DNA of 64,000 nt from Curtobacterium sp. MCLR17_032 (GTDB lineage Bacteria; Actinomycetota; Actinomycetes; Actinomycetales; Microbacteriaceae): NCBI RefSeq assembly GCF_003234795.2, contig NZ_CP126268.1:3472001-3536000 (forward strand), written 5' to 3'. Positions 54,506 through 64,000 of this stretch are shown piece by piece; the stretch's first letter is position 1; the number at the start of each line of letters is the position of its first letter. Below the pieces are notes generated by a model. The model worked only from the letters and a program-made list of their open reading frames with translations. It did no database searches and was not told where the DNA came from. A program made the translations under genes and the position numbers.

Positions 54506-54964
54506 ATGACCCCTCGATCCCTGTTCCGCGGCCTCGCGATCGCCGAACTCGTGACCTGGACCCTGCTGCTGGTGGGCATGCTGCTGAAGTACGGCCTGGG
54601 TGCCGGTGACTGGCCGGTCCGGGTCGGTGGCGGAGTGCACGGCTTCGTGTTCCTGGCGTACCTCGTCGTCACGACGGTCGTCGCGGTGAACCAGCGGTGG
54701 TCGTTCGGCGCGACGGTCCTCGGCTGGGTGAGTGCGATCGTGCCGTACACGACGCTGCCGTTCGAGGTCGGTGTCGCCCGCCGCGGCATGCTCGACGGTG
54801 GGTGGCGTCGCGGCCCCGAGGCCGGGGAGCGCCCGGGTCCGCTCGATCGGCTGCTCTTCGTCGTGGTGGCGCACCCGTTCCTGGCCGCGGCGATCGGGGT
54901 GGTCCTGGTGGCGCTCGTCTTCGTGGTGCTGCTGACGATCGGCCCGCCGGTCCCGTCGCGCTGA
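54506..54964 (+). CDS. DUF3817 membrane protein
   Basis: A 152-aa protein with four spans and the DUF3817 pattern: LFRGLAIAELVTWTLLLVGM, VGGGVHGFVFLAYLVVT, WVSAIVPYTTLPFEVG. The last 50 residues add a charged loop and one more span. Function unknown; the family is widespread in actinobacteria and some firmicutes. An ATG nine bases earlier is possible. Confidence 0.87.
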   Translation: MTPRSLFRGLAIAELVTWTLLLVGMLLKYGLGAGDWPVRVGGGVHGFVFLAYLVVTTVVAVNQRWSFGATVLGWVSAIVPYTTLPFEVGVARRGMLDGGWRRGPEAGERPGPLDRLLFVVVAHPFLAAAIGVVLVALVFVVLLTIGPPVPSR

Positions 54965-55001
54965 CGGGTCGCGACCGGTTCGGTCGCGCGGCAGCACCAC
55001 A

Positions 55002-55049
55002 GACGGACGGGAGGCCCGGTGCCAGCTGGCACCGGGCCTCCCGTCCGTC
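55002..55049. repeat. Dispersed palindrome copy C (probable bidirectional terminator)
   Basis: A perfect 48-base palindrome: 24-base arms beginning GACGGACGGGAGGCCCGG, centre GCCAGCTGGC, no mismatch. Flanks ACCACA and TGTGGT extend the pairing after one bulge. It lies between the convergent ends of the DUF3817 and isocitrate dehydrogenase genes. Confidence 0.92.
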
Positions 55050-55061
55050 GTGTGGTCGCGC

Positions 55062-57272
<2,211 letters not shown>

Positions 57273-57334
57273 GCTGGCGGGTACTCCCTTGTTCGCGCGG
57301 TCCGTGCCCCCCACGCTACTCGCGGCGTGAGATG

Positions 57335-57348
57335 TCTCGACATCAAGA
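57335..57348. promoter_or_regulatory. Operator-like palindrome upstream of icd
   Basis: TCTCGACATCAAGA reads on the other strand as TCTTGATGTCGAGA, so it is symmetric apart from one Y/R pair and the two central bases. It lies 63 bases before the icd start where a promoter is expected (minus-strand TATCTTGATGTCGAGACATC). Confidence 0.5.
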
Positions 57349-57356
57349 TACCCGTC

Positions 57357-57395
57357 CTGTGGAGGAGCGCCAGTGATCCCCGGACCTGTGGAGGA
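57357..57395. repeat. Two copies of CTGTGGAGGA upstream of icd
   Basis: CTGTGGAGGA at 57357-57366 and 57386-57395, 29 bases apart. The same word occurs in the tandem repeat at 36437-36472. It reads TCCTCCACAG in the direction of icd. Confidence 0.5.
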
Positions 57396-57424
57396 AGCGA
57401 CCAGCCGTGTCCGCCGCGGAACGC

Positions 57425-57913
57425 TCAGACCGTCAGGCGGAACACCCGGAGCCCGGCCGCCCGCAGACCGGCCGTACCGAGCCGGGTGCGTAGGTTCCGG
57501 AAGGGCCGACGGAACCCCGACCAGGCCCTCGCCGCACCGAGCTGGTGCAGGACCTCGGCGGTCAGGGCGCGCTCGAGCTTCGGGGCCAGTCGGGTCACCC
57601 GCGACACGGTGATCACGATGCGCACCGCACCCGGCCGGAGCAGGGGTTCGAGGAGCTCGGCCGCTTCCTGCGCCCGGTGGAACGCGGGGTCCTCGCCGGG
57701 CCGGCGGATCGCGATGACCGCGAGCTCCGCATCGGCGGTCTCGTGCAGCTCCGGCACGTCGTCGACACCGACCACGCGCATCCGCGCTGCATCGACTCCG
57801 GCACGGACGGCAGCGGCCCGCAGGATCGGGAGCAGGTCCTGGGTGCCGGCGAGCACGACCTCCGCCGACCGCAGGTCGATGGGTTCGTGCCGCTCCCGCG
57901 GCGATCGGGACAT
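57425..57913 (-). CDS. Hypothetical cytosolic protein
   Basis: Unrecognised 162-aa basic protein starting [20 protein letters not shown]. The alternating alpha/beta pattern ([54 protein letters not shown]) suggests a small Rossmann-like or methyltransferase-type fold, but no motif is clear. It lies upstream of icd on the same strand, divergent from the M23 peptidase gene. Confidence 0.65.
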   Translation of the reverse strand: MSRSPRERHEPIDLRSAEVVLAGTQDLLPILRAAAVRAGVDAARMRVVGVDDVPELHETADAELAVIAIRRPGEDPAFHRAQEAAELLEPLLRPGAVRIVITVSRVTRLAPKLERALTAEVLHQLGAARAWSGFRRPFRNLRTRLGTAGLRAAGLRVFRLTV

Positions 57914-58060
57914 GAGGGGTCCTCTCCGTCGCTCGTCTCGACACTACTGATCCACAGCCGGGAGGCCCGGATCCCGTCGATCTGCGCACCCCCGACCGCA
58001 GTCGGCCGGGGAACGAGGGGCTGTACAACCGGACAGGTTCGTGCAGAATGGGCTCCGGCC

Positions 58061-59086
58061 ATGACTCTCCCTGACGCAGACCACCCCCGCAGCACGCCCG
58101 TCGTGCACCTGACGCGTCGTGCTGCCCTGGCGGCGGAGCGGGCTGCCCTGGCGGCGGAGCGGGCCGAGCAGGCCGCCGCGACGAAGCCCCGAACGCGTGC
58201 ACCGCGACCGGCACCCGAGCGCACGCCGACCGCGACGACCCCGGTCGTCACCGCTCAGGCGCGCACCACCCCGGTCGTCACCACGCCGGCCGCCGCGCAC
58301 GCCGACACCCGCATCCGCCGGGTCCCCCGCCGCGCGGTCGCCGTCGCCAGCAAGACGGCCGCCAACCCCGCCACCCCTGTCGCCCGCCGCCGCGGCCGCG
58401 GAGCCCGCGCCAGCCGCCTCACCCTGACGAGCGCCGCCGCCGCACTCGCGATGTTCGGCGCCGCCGCGATGCCCGCGCACGCCAGCACCGGCACCTCCGC
58501 CGCCATCGCGACCCTCGCCCCCGCCGTGAGCACCCAGGACTTCGCCGTCACCCAGGTGGCGCTGCCGAGCACCTCGCGCGACGGCTTCACGGTCGGCGGC
58601 GGTGTCGCCTCGACGGGCGCCGGTGCCGTGGCGGCCGGCGAAACGGTCACGTACGGCGGCGACGTCCGCTCGCCGTTCCCGGGCCCGGTGCGGATGAGCT
58701 CCGGCTTCGGGTACCGCGCCGCTCCGTGCGGCGCCTGCTCGTCCCTGCACCAGGGACTCGACTTCAACCCGGGCATGGGCGCTCCGATCGGCGCCGTCGC
58801 CGCGGGCACCGTGCGGGTGTCGGGGATCTACTTCTCGTACGGCGAGACCGTGATCATCGACCACGAGGTGGACGGCCGGAAGGTCTCGACCCTGTACGGC
58901 CACATGATCCCCGGTTCGTCGCCGCTCAAGGTCGGCGACCGCGTCGAGCCCGGCCAGTTCATCGGCAGCGTCGGGTCCTCCGGGGTCTCGACCGGGGCGC
59001 ACCTGCACCTCGAGGTCCTCATGGACGGCACGCTGCCGATCGACCCGGCCGCCTGGCTCGCCGCGCACACCGGCCGCGCCCTCTAG
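58061..59086 (+). CDS. Secreted M23-family peptidoglycan peptidase
   Basis: A 341-aa protein. About 120 residues of Arg/Ala/Thr-rich cytosolic or low-complexity sequence, with a duplicated ALAAERA unit, precede a membrane/signal segment ([20 protein letters not shown]). The C-terminal M23 (LytM) domain has zinc ligands in [11 protein letters not shown] and GAHLHLEV. It would cut peptide cross-links of the wall. The unusually long N-terminal arm is typical of actinobacterial members or could reflect a too-early start; the ATG at 58061 has no clear ribosome site. Confidence 0.87.
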   Translation: MTLPDADHPRSTPVVHLTRRAALAAERAALAAERAEQAAATKPRTRAPRPAPERTPTATTPVVTAQARTTPVVTTPAAAHADTRIRRVPRRAVAVASKTAANPATPVARRRGRGARASRLTLTSAAAALAMFGAAAMPAHASTGTSAAIATLAPAVSTQDFAVTQVALPSTSRDGFTVGGGVASTGAGAVAAGETVTYGGDVRSPFPGPVRMSSGFGYRAAPCGACSSLHQGLDFNPGMGAPIGAVAAGTVRVSGIYFSYGETVIIDHEVDGRKVSTLYGHMIPGSSPLKVGDRVEPGQFIGSVGSSGVSTGAHLHLEVLMDGTLPIDPAAWLAAHTGRAL

Positions 59087-59128
59087 CCACAGCGCATCCG
59101 GCAGCGCCGTGCCGGCGGAACCCGAGGA

Positions 59129-59173
59129 CGGACGGGAGGCGCGCCTCCGGACCGGTGCCGAGCCTCCCGTCCG
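59129..59173. repeat. Dispersed palindrome copy D, core replaced
   Basis: The outer 12 bases match the family (CGGACGGGAGGC and GCCTCCCGTCCG), but the central GGTGCCAGCTGGCACC is replaced by 21 other bases that form GGCGCGCC-like pairing. It lies 42 bases past the M23 stop. Confidence 0.8.
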
Positions 59174-59216
59174 ACGCCCGCAGCCGGGCACACCGACGGG
59201 CACGTAGCCTGGGCAC

Positions 59217-60125
59217 ATGGGTATCGACGTCCGCAACGAGATCCGCGACTTCCTGTCCAGCCGACGAGCCCGGCTCACCCCGGACCAGGCGGGCATGCCG
59301 TCGTTCGGCGGCGGTACCCGACGAGTCCCCGGGCTCCGTCGGCACGAGGTCGCGATGCTCGCGGGCGTCAGCGTCGACTACTACACGCGACTCGAACGCG
59401 GCACCCTCAAGGGCGTCTCGGAGGGCGTGCTCGACGGCCTGGCCACCGCCCTGCAGCTCGACGAGGCGGAGCGCGCCCACCTGGCGGACCTCGCACACCT
59501 GGCGAACGCGGGCGTGAAGACCACCCACCGGCCGGTGCCGACCTCGGTGCGGCCCGCGGTGCAGCGTCTGCTCGACGCCATCACCGGCGCCCCGGCGTGG
59601 GTGCGCAACGAGCGGCTCGACATCGTCGCCGCGAACACCCTCGGCCACGCGCTGTACGCACCGGTGTTCGCCGGTGCCGGGCGCCCGGTCAACACCGCGC
59701 GCTTCGCGTTCCTCGACCCCGCCGCCCGCGACTTCTTCCCCCGCTGGGAGCAGACCGCCCGCGACGCCGTGGCCGTCCTCCGCACCACGGCGGCCTCGAA
59801 CCCGTGCGAACCGGGCCTGATGACGCTGGTCAGCGAGCTCTCCGCGAAGAGCGAGGAGTTCCGCACCTGGTGGGCCGAGCACGACGTGCACGTGCACCGC
59901 TCGGGCCGGAAGCACCTGCACCACCCGATCGTCGGCGAGCTCGAGCTGACGTTCGAGGCGCTCGAACTGGTCGCCGACCCCGGGCTGACGGTGTTCACCT
60001 ACGGCGCCGATGCCGGGTCGGAGTCCGAACGGTCCCTGTCGCTCCTCGGCACCTGGGCCGCCACCGAGTTGGCGGAGCAGCGGGCCGCCGTGCGGTCGAC
60101 GGAGTCGGTCGACCAGGTCGACTGA
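59217..60125 (+). CDS. XRE-family regulator with MmyB-like sensor domain
   Basis: A 302-aa regulator: N-terminal helix-turn-helix (VPGLRRHEVAMLAGVSVDYY, then TRLERG), linker, then an MmyB-like PAS-type ligand-binding domain (PAWVRNERLDIVAANTLGHA, FLDPAARDFFPRWEQTA, HHPIVGELELTFEALEL), which in MltR/MmyB members binds fatty acids. Such regulators usually control a nearby short-chain or aldo/keto reductase; the reductase at 61687 is a candidate target. Confidence 0.9.
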   Translation: MGIDVRNEIRDFLSSRRARLTPDQAGMPSFGGGTRRVPGLRRHEVAMLAGVSVDYYTRLERGTLKGVSEGVLDGLATALQLDEAERAHLADLAHLANAGVKTTHRPVPTSVRPAVQRLLDAITGAPAWVRNERLDIVAANTLGHALYAPVFAGAGRPVNTARFAFLDPAARDFFPRWEQTARDAVAVLRTTAASNPCEPGLMTLVSELSAKSEEFRTWWAEHDVHVHRSGRKHLHHPIVGELELTFEALELVADPGLTVFTYGADAGSESERSLSLLGTWAATELAEQRAAVRSTESVDQVD

Positions 60126-60224
60126 GACGGACCCCGGACCGGAAGCGCGCTCGGCCCCGGCCCCGGCCCGAAGCCGCCTGCGACGGCCCGGTTGCCGTCG
60201 ACCTGCCCGCCGTAGGCTGACGAC

Positions 60225-60965
60225 GTGACGAGGACTGCGGACGGACCGGCTGGCGACGCCGAGCACGGCGGGGCCGACGGTGGCCCGAGCCCGTCCCGCC
60301 ACCGTCGTCCGGAACCGGTCTTCGAACGGGCGATCCGGGTGGCGCTCGGGCAGGCCCGCACGGTCCTCCACGTCACCGCAGGCCCCGGGGGCGTCCCGTA
60401 CGAACCGCGCGACCGGGATGTCACCGTCGTCGATCCCACCGCCGAGGCCCTGCCGTTCGCCGACGACTCCTTCGACGCCACCTCGTCGGCCTTCTCGCTG
60501 CCCGAGTGGCCCGAGTGGTCGGACCTCGAACGGGGTCTCGCCGAGGTCCGACGGGTCACCCGCGGCCCGGTCGTCCTGCTCACCCGCGACCCGGCCCGCA
60601 TCCCAGACCACTGGCTCGCCACCTACGCGCCCGAGGTCCTGGCCTGTGACGCCCGACGCTGGCCGACGCTCGACCGCATCGCCGATGCCCTGGGCGGCGA
60701 GGTCTCGACGACCCGCCTGCCGATCCCCTTCACGTGTGTCGACGGGTTCTCCGAGGCGTACTACGCACGACCGGAGCGCCTGCTCGACGCCGCCGCCCGC
60801 CGAGCCGACCCCGCCTGGGCAGCCGTCGACGAGATGACCGCGGCCCGGTCGGTCGCCGCCCTCCGCACCGCGCTCGAGGACGGCTCGTGGGACGCCCGGT
60901 ACGGCCGGCTCCGCGTGCAGCCGTCGTACGAGGGCTCGCTGGTGCTCGTCGTCGCGCAGCCGTAG
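60225..60965 (+). CDS. SAM-dependent methyltransferase-like protein
   Basis: A 246-aa class I methyltransferase-like protein. Recognisable parts are VLHVTAGPGGVPYEP in place of the usual glycine-rich motif I, VVDPTAEALPFADDSFDATS and SDLERGLAEVRRVTRGPVVL. Motif I is poorer than in standard enzymes, so SAM binding is plausible rather than certain. GTG start. It is followed by a short ORF and a hairpin. Confidence 0.72.
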   Translation: MTRTADGPAGDAEHGGADGGPSPSRHRRPEPVFERAIRVALGQARTVLHVTAGPGGVPYEPRDRDVTVVDPTAEALPFADDSFDATSSAFSLPEWPEWSDLERGLAEVRRVTRGPVVLLTRDPARIPDHWLATYAPEVLACDARRWPTLDRIADALGGEVSTTRLPIPFTCVDGFSEAYYARPERLLDAAARRADPAWAAVDEMTAARSVAALRTALEDGSWDARYGRLRVQPSYEGSLVLVVAQP

Positions 60966-60974
60966 GGTGCTGGT

Positions 60975-61028
60975 GTGAGCAACCGTTCCGAGGAGGTCGT
61001 CGGCGCCTGCGCCGGCATCAGGGCCTGA
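60975..61028 (+). CDS. Possible 17-residue leader peptide before the FBP gene
   Basis: GTG-initiated ORF read VSNRSEEVVGACAGIRA, with AGGG seven bases before the GTG, ending 6 bases before a hairpin and 104 bases before the EF-G-binding protein gene. The layout resembles translational attenuators ahead of ribosome-protection and antibiotic-resistance genes. It could equally be chance in a GC-rich gap. Confidence 0.35.
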   Translation: MSNRSEEVVGACAGIRA

Positions 61029-61034
61029 CGCCCC

Positions 61035-61056
61035 CGCCGTGTCATTCGACACGGCG
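61035..61056 (+). terminator. Hairpin between the methyltransferase and FBP genes
   Basis: A perfect 9-bp stem CGCCGTGTC/GACACGGCG with an ATTC loop. It could end methyltransferase transcripts or act as an attenuator for the FBP gene. Confidence 0.65.
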
Positions 61057-61132
61057 TCGTCGTCGAACCCTCCGAACGAACCGCACCCGTGACGCACCCT
61101 GCTGCGCCGGTGCCAGAACGACAGGCTCACCC

Positions 61133-61612
61133 ATGCTCCCGATCACCGTCGAGGCCCTCCGCGCCTCCTTCGTCAACGCCTCCCGCCGCGAGGTCACCGA
61201 GATGACCGTCCCCGACCTCGACGCCGTCCGCTGGGATGACCTCACCTTCCTGGGGTGGCGGGACCCGAAGACCCCGCGCCGCGCCTCCGCGGTCATCCCG
61301 ACCCTGGACGGCGAGCTGATCGGCGTCGTGTTCCGGCAGGCCGAGGCCTCGCCACGCTCCCGCGCCCAGTGCTCGTGGTGCCAGGACGTGAAACTGCCGA
61401 ACGACGTCGTCTTCTACAGCGCCAAGCGCTCCGGCCCGGCGGGTCGGAAGGGCGACACCGTCGGCACGCTGGTCTGCCAGGACTTCCAGTGTTCGCGGAA
61501 CGTCCGGAAGACCCCGCCGCCGGCGTACGAGGGCTACGACGTCGAGGCCGCCCGCCTCCAGCGGATGGACGACCTGCAGTTGCGGGTCGCGGCGTTCGCA
61601 GCTGAGGTCTGA
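61133..61612 (+). CDS. FBP-domain zinc protein (FusB-like, EF-G binding)
   Basis: A 159-aa protein: an N-terminal helical part (ITVEALRASFVNASRREVTE) and a C-terminal treble-clef zinc finger with four Cys (CSWCQ and CQDFQCSRNVR). FusB/FusC proteins bind EF-G and free it from the ribosome, giving fusidic acid resistance; actinobacterial homologues are widespread and mostly untested. It stands alone between hairpins, with palindrome copy E after it. Confidence 0.88.
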   Translation: MLPITVEALRASFVNASRREVTEMTVPDLDAVRWDDLTFLGWRDPKTPRRASAVIPTLDGELIGVVFRQAEASPRSRAQCSWCQDVKLPNDVVFYSAKRSGPAGRKGDTVGTLVCQDFQCSRNVRKTPPPAYEGYDVEAARLQRMDDLQLRVAAFAAEV

Positions 61613-61623
61613 CGCGACTCGAC

Positions 61624-61671
61624 GACGGACGGAAGGCACGGTGCCAGCTGGCACCGTGCCTCCCGTCCGTC
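61624..61671. repeat. Dispersed palindrome copy E (probable bidirectional terminator)
   Basis: A 48-base palindrome with 24-base arms beginning GACGGACGGAAGGCACGG, centre GCCAGCTGGC, one mismatch. It lies between the convergent ends of the FBP and aldo/keto reductase genes. Confidence 0.92.
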
Positions 61672-61686
61672 AGGTGGTGGCGTCGG

Positions 61687-62673
<987 letters not shown>

Positions 62674-62855
62674 GCGTGGTCCTTTCGTCTGCAGTCCCGG
62701 TCTACTCGCCCCGGCCGCGTCGGAGGGAGGCACTGACCGTGCCCGCCTGGTGGGAATGCCCGAGGCCGTCATCGGTCGGGGCCGCCACGGACGACGACGG
62801 ACCCGGTCCACGCGGGTGCGCGGTGCCGGGTCCGTCGAGTGGTGCGAGCTGGTGG

Positions 62856-63266
62856 TCAGCGCTTGCGGAAGTACGCGTTCGAGCTGGGGAGGAACATCAG
62901 CACGGCGGCGATGATGACGACGATGACGCCGATCGTGCCGACGATGTTGAACGCGGCTGCGATGCCGAGCACCTGCAGGATCGCGAGGACGAGCAGCACG
63001 ATGCGGGCCCAGTTGCGGCCGTCGCGCATCTTGAAGACGATGAAGAGCTGGACGAGCGCGATGATGATCGCGAACACGGCACCGATGGTGACGGCTGCTC
63101 CGATCGCGGCGCCCTGACCCTCGGCCTGCGCCTGGACCTGCGGCGACGAACCAGCACCGATGAAGCCGAGCACACCGCGGATGATCCCGAGGACCACCGT
63201 GACCAGCCAGAGGATGAACGAGACGGTGACGGGTGTCGGACGACCGGTGGCGGAGTTGGTGCTCAT
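62856..63266 (-). CDS. Small four-span membrane protein
   Basis: A 136-aa protein with four hydrophobic segments ([79 protein letters not shown]) and a short polar N-terminus. No specific family was recognised; similar small proteins in actinomycetes are uncharacterised. The ATG follows AAGGGAACCCTCCG. The 182 bases between it and the reductase start hold no clear feature. Confidence 0.8.
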   Translation of the reverse strand: MSTNSATGRPTPVTVSFILWLVTVVLGIIRGVLGFIGAGSSPQVQAQAEGQGAAIGAAVTIGAVFAIIIALVQLFIVFKMRDGRNWARIVLLVLAILQVLGIAAAFNIVGTIGVIVVIIAAVLMFLPSSNAYFRKR

Positions 63267-63369
63267 CGGAGGGTTCCCTTCGTGGCTCGGTGAGCCGGTT
63301 GACAGCAGTGAACCTGAACGTAGTCTTCGAAACGGCTGATGTCCGTTCTCCGCGTGGTCGGATCGTGCC

Positions 63370-63906
63370 GTGAACCTGACCTTCCGGCTCCTGCTGCTCA
63401 CCCTGCGCGTGCGCCTGTCGCCGCGCCGCCGGCTGTCGCTCTGGGACGAGTCGCGGACCCCGTTCCGCGTGACGCTCACCGACCTGGACCCGCTCCGGCA
63501 CGTCAACAACGGCAAGTACCTGTCCCTGCTCGACCTCGGCCGCCTCGAGCTGCTGCTCCGCTCCGGCGCGTGGCACACGTACGCCGAGCGCGGCTGGTAC
63601 TCGGTGGTGTCCGCGCAGACGATCACCTACAAGCGGTCGTTGACGCTGGGGCAGCGCTTCGAGCTCCGGTCGCGGGTGCTCGGGGTGGACGAGCGCGCCG
63701 TGTACATGGAGCAGACGTTCGTCCGCCGCGGGGACGTCGTGGCGCGCGCGGTGGTGCAGGCCCGGTTCCTGCGACGGACGGGAGGCTCGGTGTCGCCCGA
63801 CGAGCTGCTCGCGGCGACCGGCGGGTCACCTCGTGACCTGACCCTGCCGGCCTGGGTGTCGGCGTGGGCCGCGTCCGTCCGGATCAGCAGCGACGACCGG
63901 GGCTGA
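63370..63906 (+). CDS. Hotdog-fold acyl-CoA thioesterase
   Basis: A 178-aa 4-hydroxybenzoyl-CoA-type thioesterase: [20 protein letters not shown] carries the Asp and the HxN motif of the family, followed by [20 protein letters not shown] and [19 protein letters not shown]. It would hydrolyse acyl-CoA esters. GTG start. The codons for RRTGGSV coincide with a half copy of the dispersed palindrome. Confidence 0.88.
   Translation: MNLTFRLLLLTLRVRLSPRRRLSLWDESRTPFRVTLTDLDPLRHVNNGKYLSLLDLGRLELLLRSGAWHTYAERGWYSVVSAQTITYKRSLTLGQRFELRSRVLGVDERAVYMEQTFVRRGDVVARAVVQARFLRRTGGSVSPDELLAATGGSPRDLTLPAWVSAWAASVRISSDDRG
63773..63792. repeat. Half copy of the dispersed palindrome inside a gene
   Basis: GACGGACGGGAGGCTCGGTG matches the first 20 bases of the left arm exactly at every conserved position, within the thioesterase coding sequence. 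No right arm follows. Confidence 0.6.
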
Positions 63907-63908
63907 GC

Positions 63909-64000
63909 GTGGCCGCCGAGATCGAGCCGTTCGTCGTCGCCGACGCCGCTGCCTGGCGTGCCTGGTTGGACGGGCACGAGGAGCTGTCCGACGGGGTGTG
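63909..64000 (+). CDS. YdeI/OmpD-associated family protein, N-terminal part (cut by window edge)
   Basis: About 30 codons are visible, read VAAEIEPFVVADAAAWRAWL then DGHEELSDGV, which matches the start of the YdeI/OmpD-associated family. GTG start two bases after the thioesterase stop, so the two are likely co-transcribed. The rest lies outside the window. Confidence 0.7.
   Translation, partial: MAAEIEPFVVADAAAWRAWLDGHEELSDGV

Overview
The window is very GC-rich chromosomal DNA with dense, mostly short-gap gene packing, many ATGA/GTGA start-stop overlaps and many GTG starts. The gene families (actinobacterial WYL regulator, monomeric isocitrate dehydrogenase, lactococcin 972-like peptide, maltokinase-cap protein, DUF6197, DUF3817, exonuclease-like family A polymerase) point to a high-GC actinomycete. 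A Microbacteriaceae member such as Curtobacterium fits best, but this is inferred from content, not from a marker gene. No rRNA, tRNA, CRISPR array, insertion sequence, integrase or phage gene was seen. No gene-free stretch exceeds about 270 bases.

Layout. 1-2849: 5' part of a kdp potassium-pump operon on the minus strand, led by an unannotated 27-codon membrane micro-ORF. 3003-7862: WYL regulator divergent from a VOC protein, two membrane proteins, an RlmA-type methyltransferase and a maltokinase-cap protein. 7972-10400: aldo/keto reductase, a RelE/ParE-Phd toxin-antitoxin pair with an extended toxin, and two small acidic paralogues downstream of a Ser/Thr kinase (10435-12057). 12103-14719: PAP2 phosphatase and a family A polymerase-like protein.

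14784-26172 is the most coherent metabolic locus: two divergent operons around a DeoR regulator. The minus operon encodes a Gfo/Idh/MocA protein, a sugar ABC importer (binding protein and two permeases, no ATPase), a GNAT_C-type acyltransferase and a tiny acidic protein. The plus operon encodes an AgaS-like SIS protein, a ROK kinase, NagA-type deacetylase, a PfkB kinase and a class II ketose-bisphosphate aldolase. Together these would take an N-acetylated amino sugar, most likely GalNAc, from uptake to triose phosphates.

26190-36387: secreted sedolisin with a lectin-like tail, L-serine dehydratase, an orphan LuxR-type regulator divergent from a GlsB-type membrane protein across three palindromes, PspC, quinone oxidoreductase, AroE-like dehydrogenase, a 79-bp duplicated repeat, SRPBCC and phytoene-desaturase-like genes. 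36561-41119: xylose/ribose-type ABC importer with a ROK repressor. 41248-44921: osmoprotectant (OpuC/ProU-type) ABC operon. 45827-48845: lactococcin 972-like bacteriocin, large membrane protein and ABC ATPase. 48934-49267: a decayed phosphotransferase with an octamer-repeat frameshift. 50923-54383: a Gfo/Idh-ThuA-phosphatase operon divergent from a secreted DUF4874/DUF4832 protein. 54506-64000: DUF3817, isocitrate dehydrogenase, M23 peptidase, XRE regulator, methyltransferase, FusB/FBP-type EF-G-binding protein with a possible leader peptide, aldo/keto reductase, thioesterase and the start of a YdeI-like gene.

Two features run through the window. First, a family of near-identical ~48-bp palindromes (core GGTGCCAGCTGGCACC, outer arm GACGGACGGGAGGC) sits just past gene ends at four sites, with one rearranged copy and half copies elsewhere; they look like dispersed terminator/REP-like elements. 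Second, hairpins lie directly after the binding-protein genes of two ABC operons, which would allow excess binding protein over permease.
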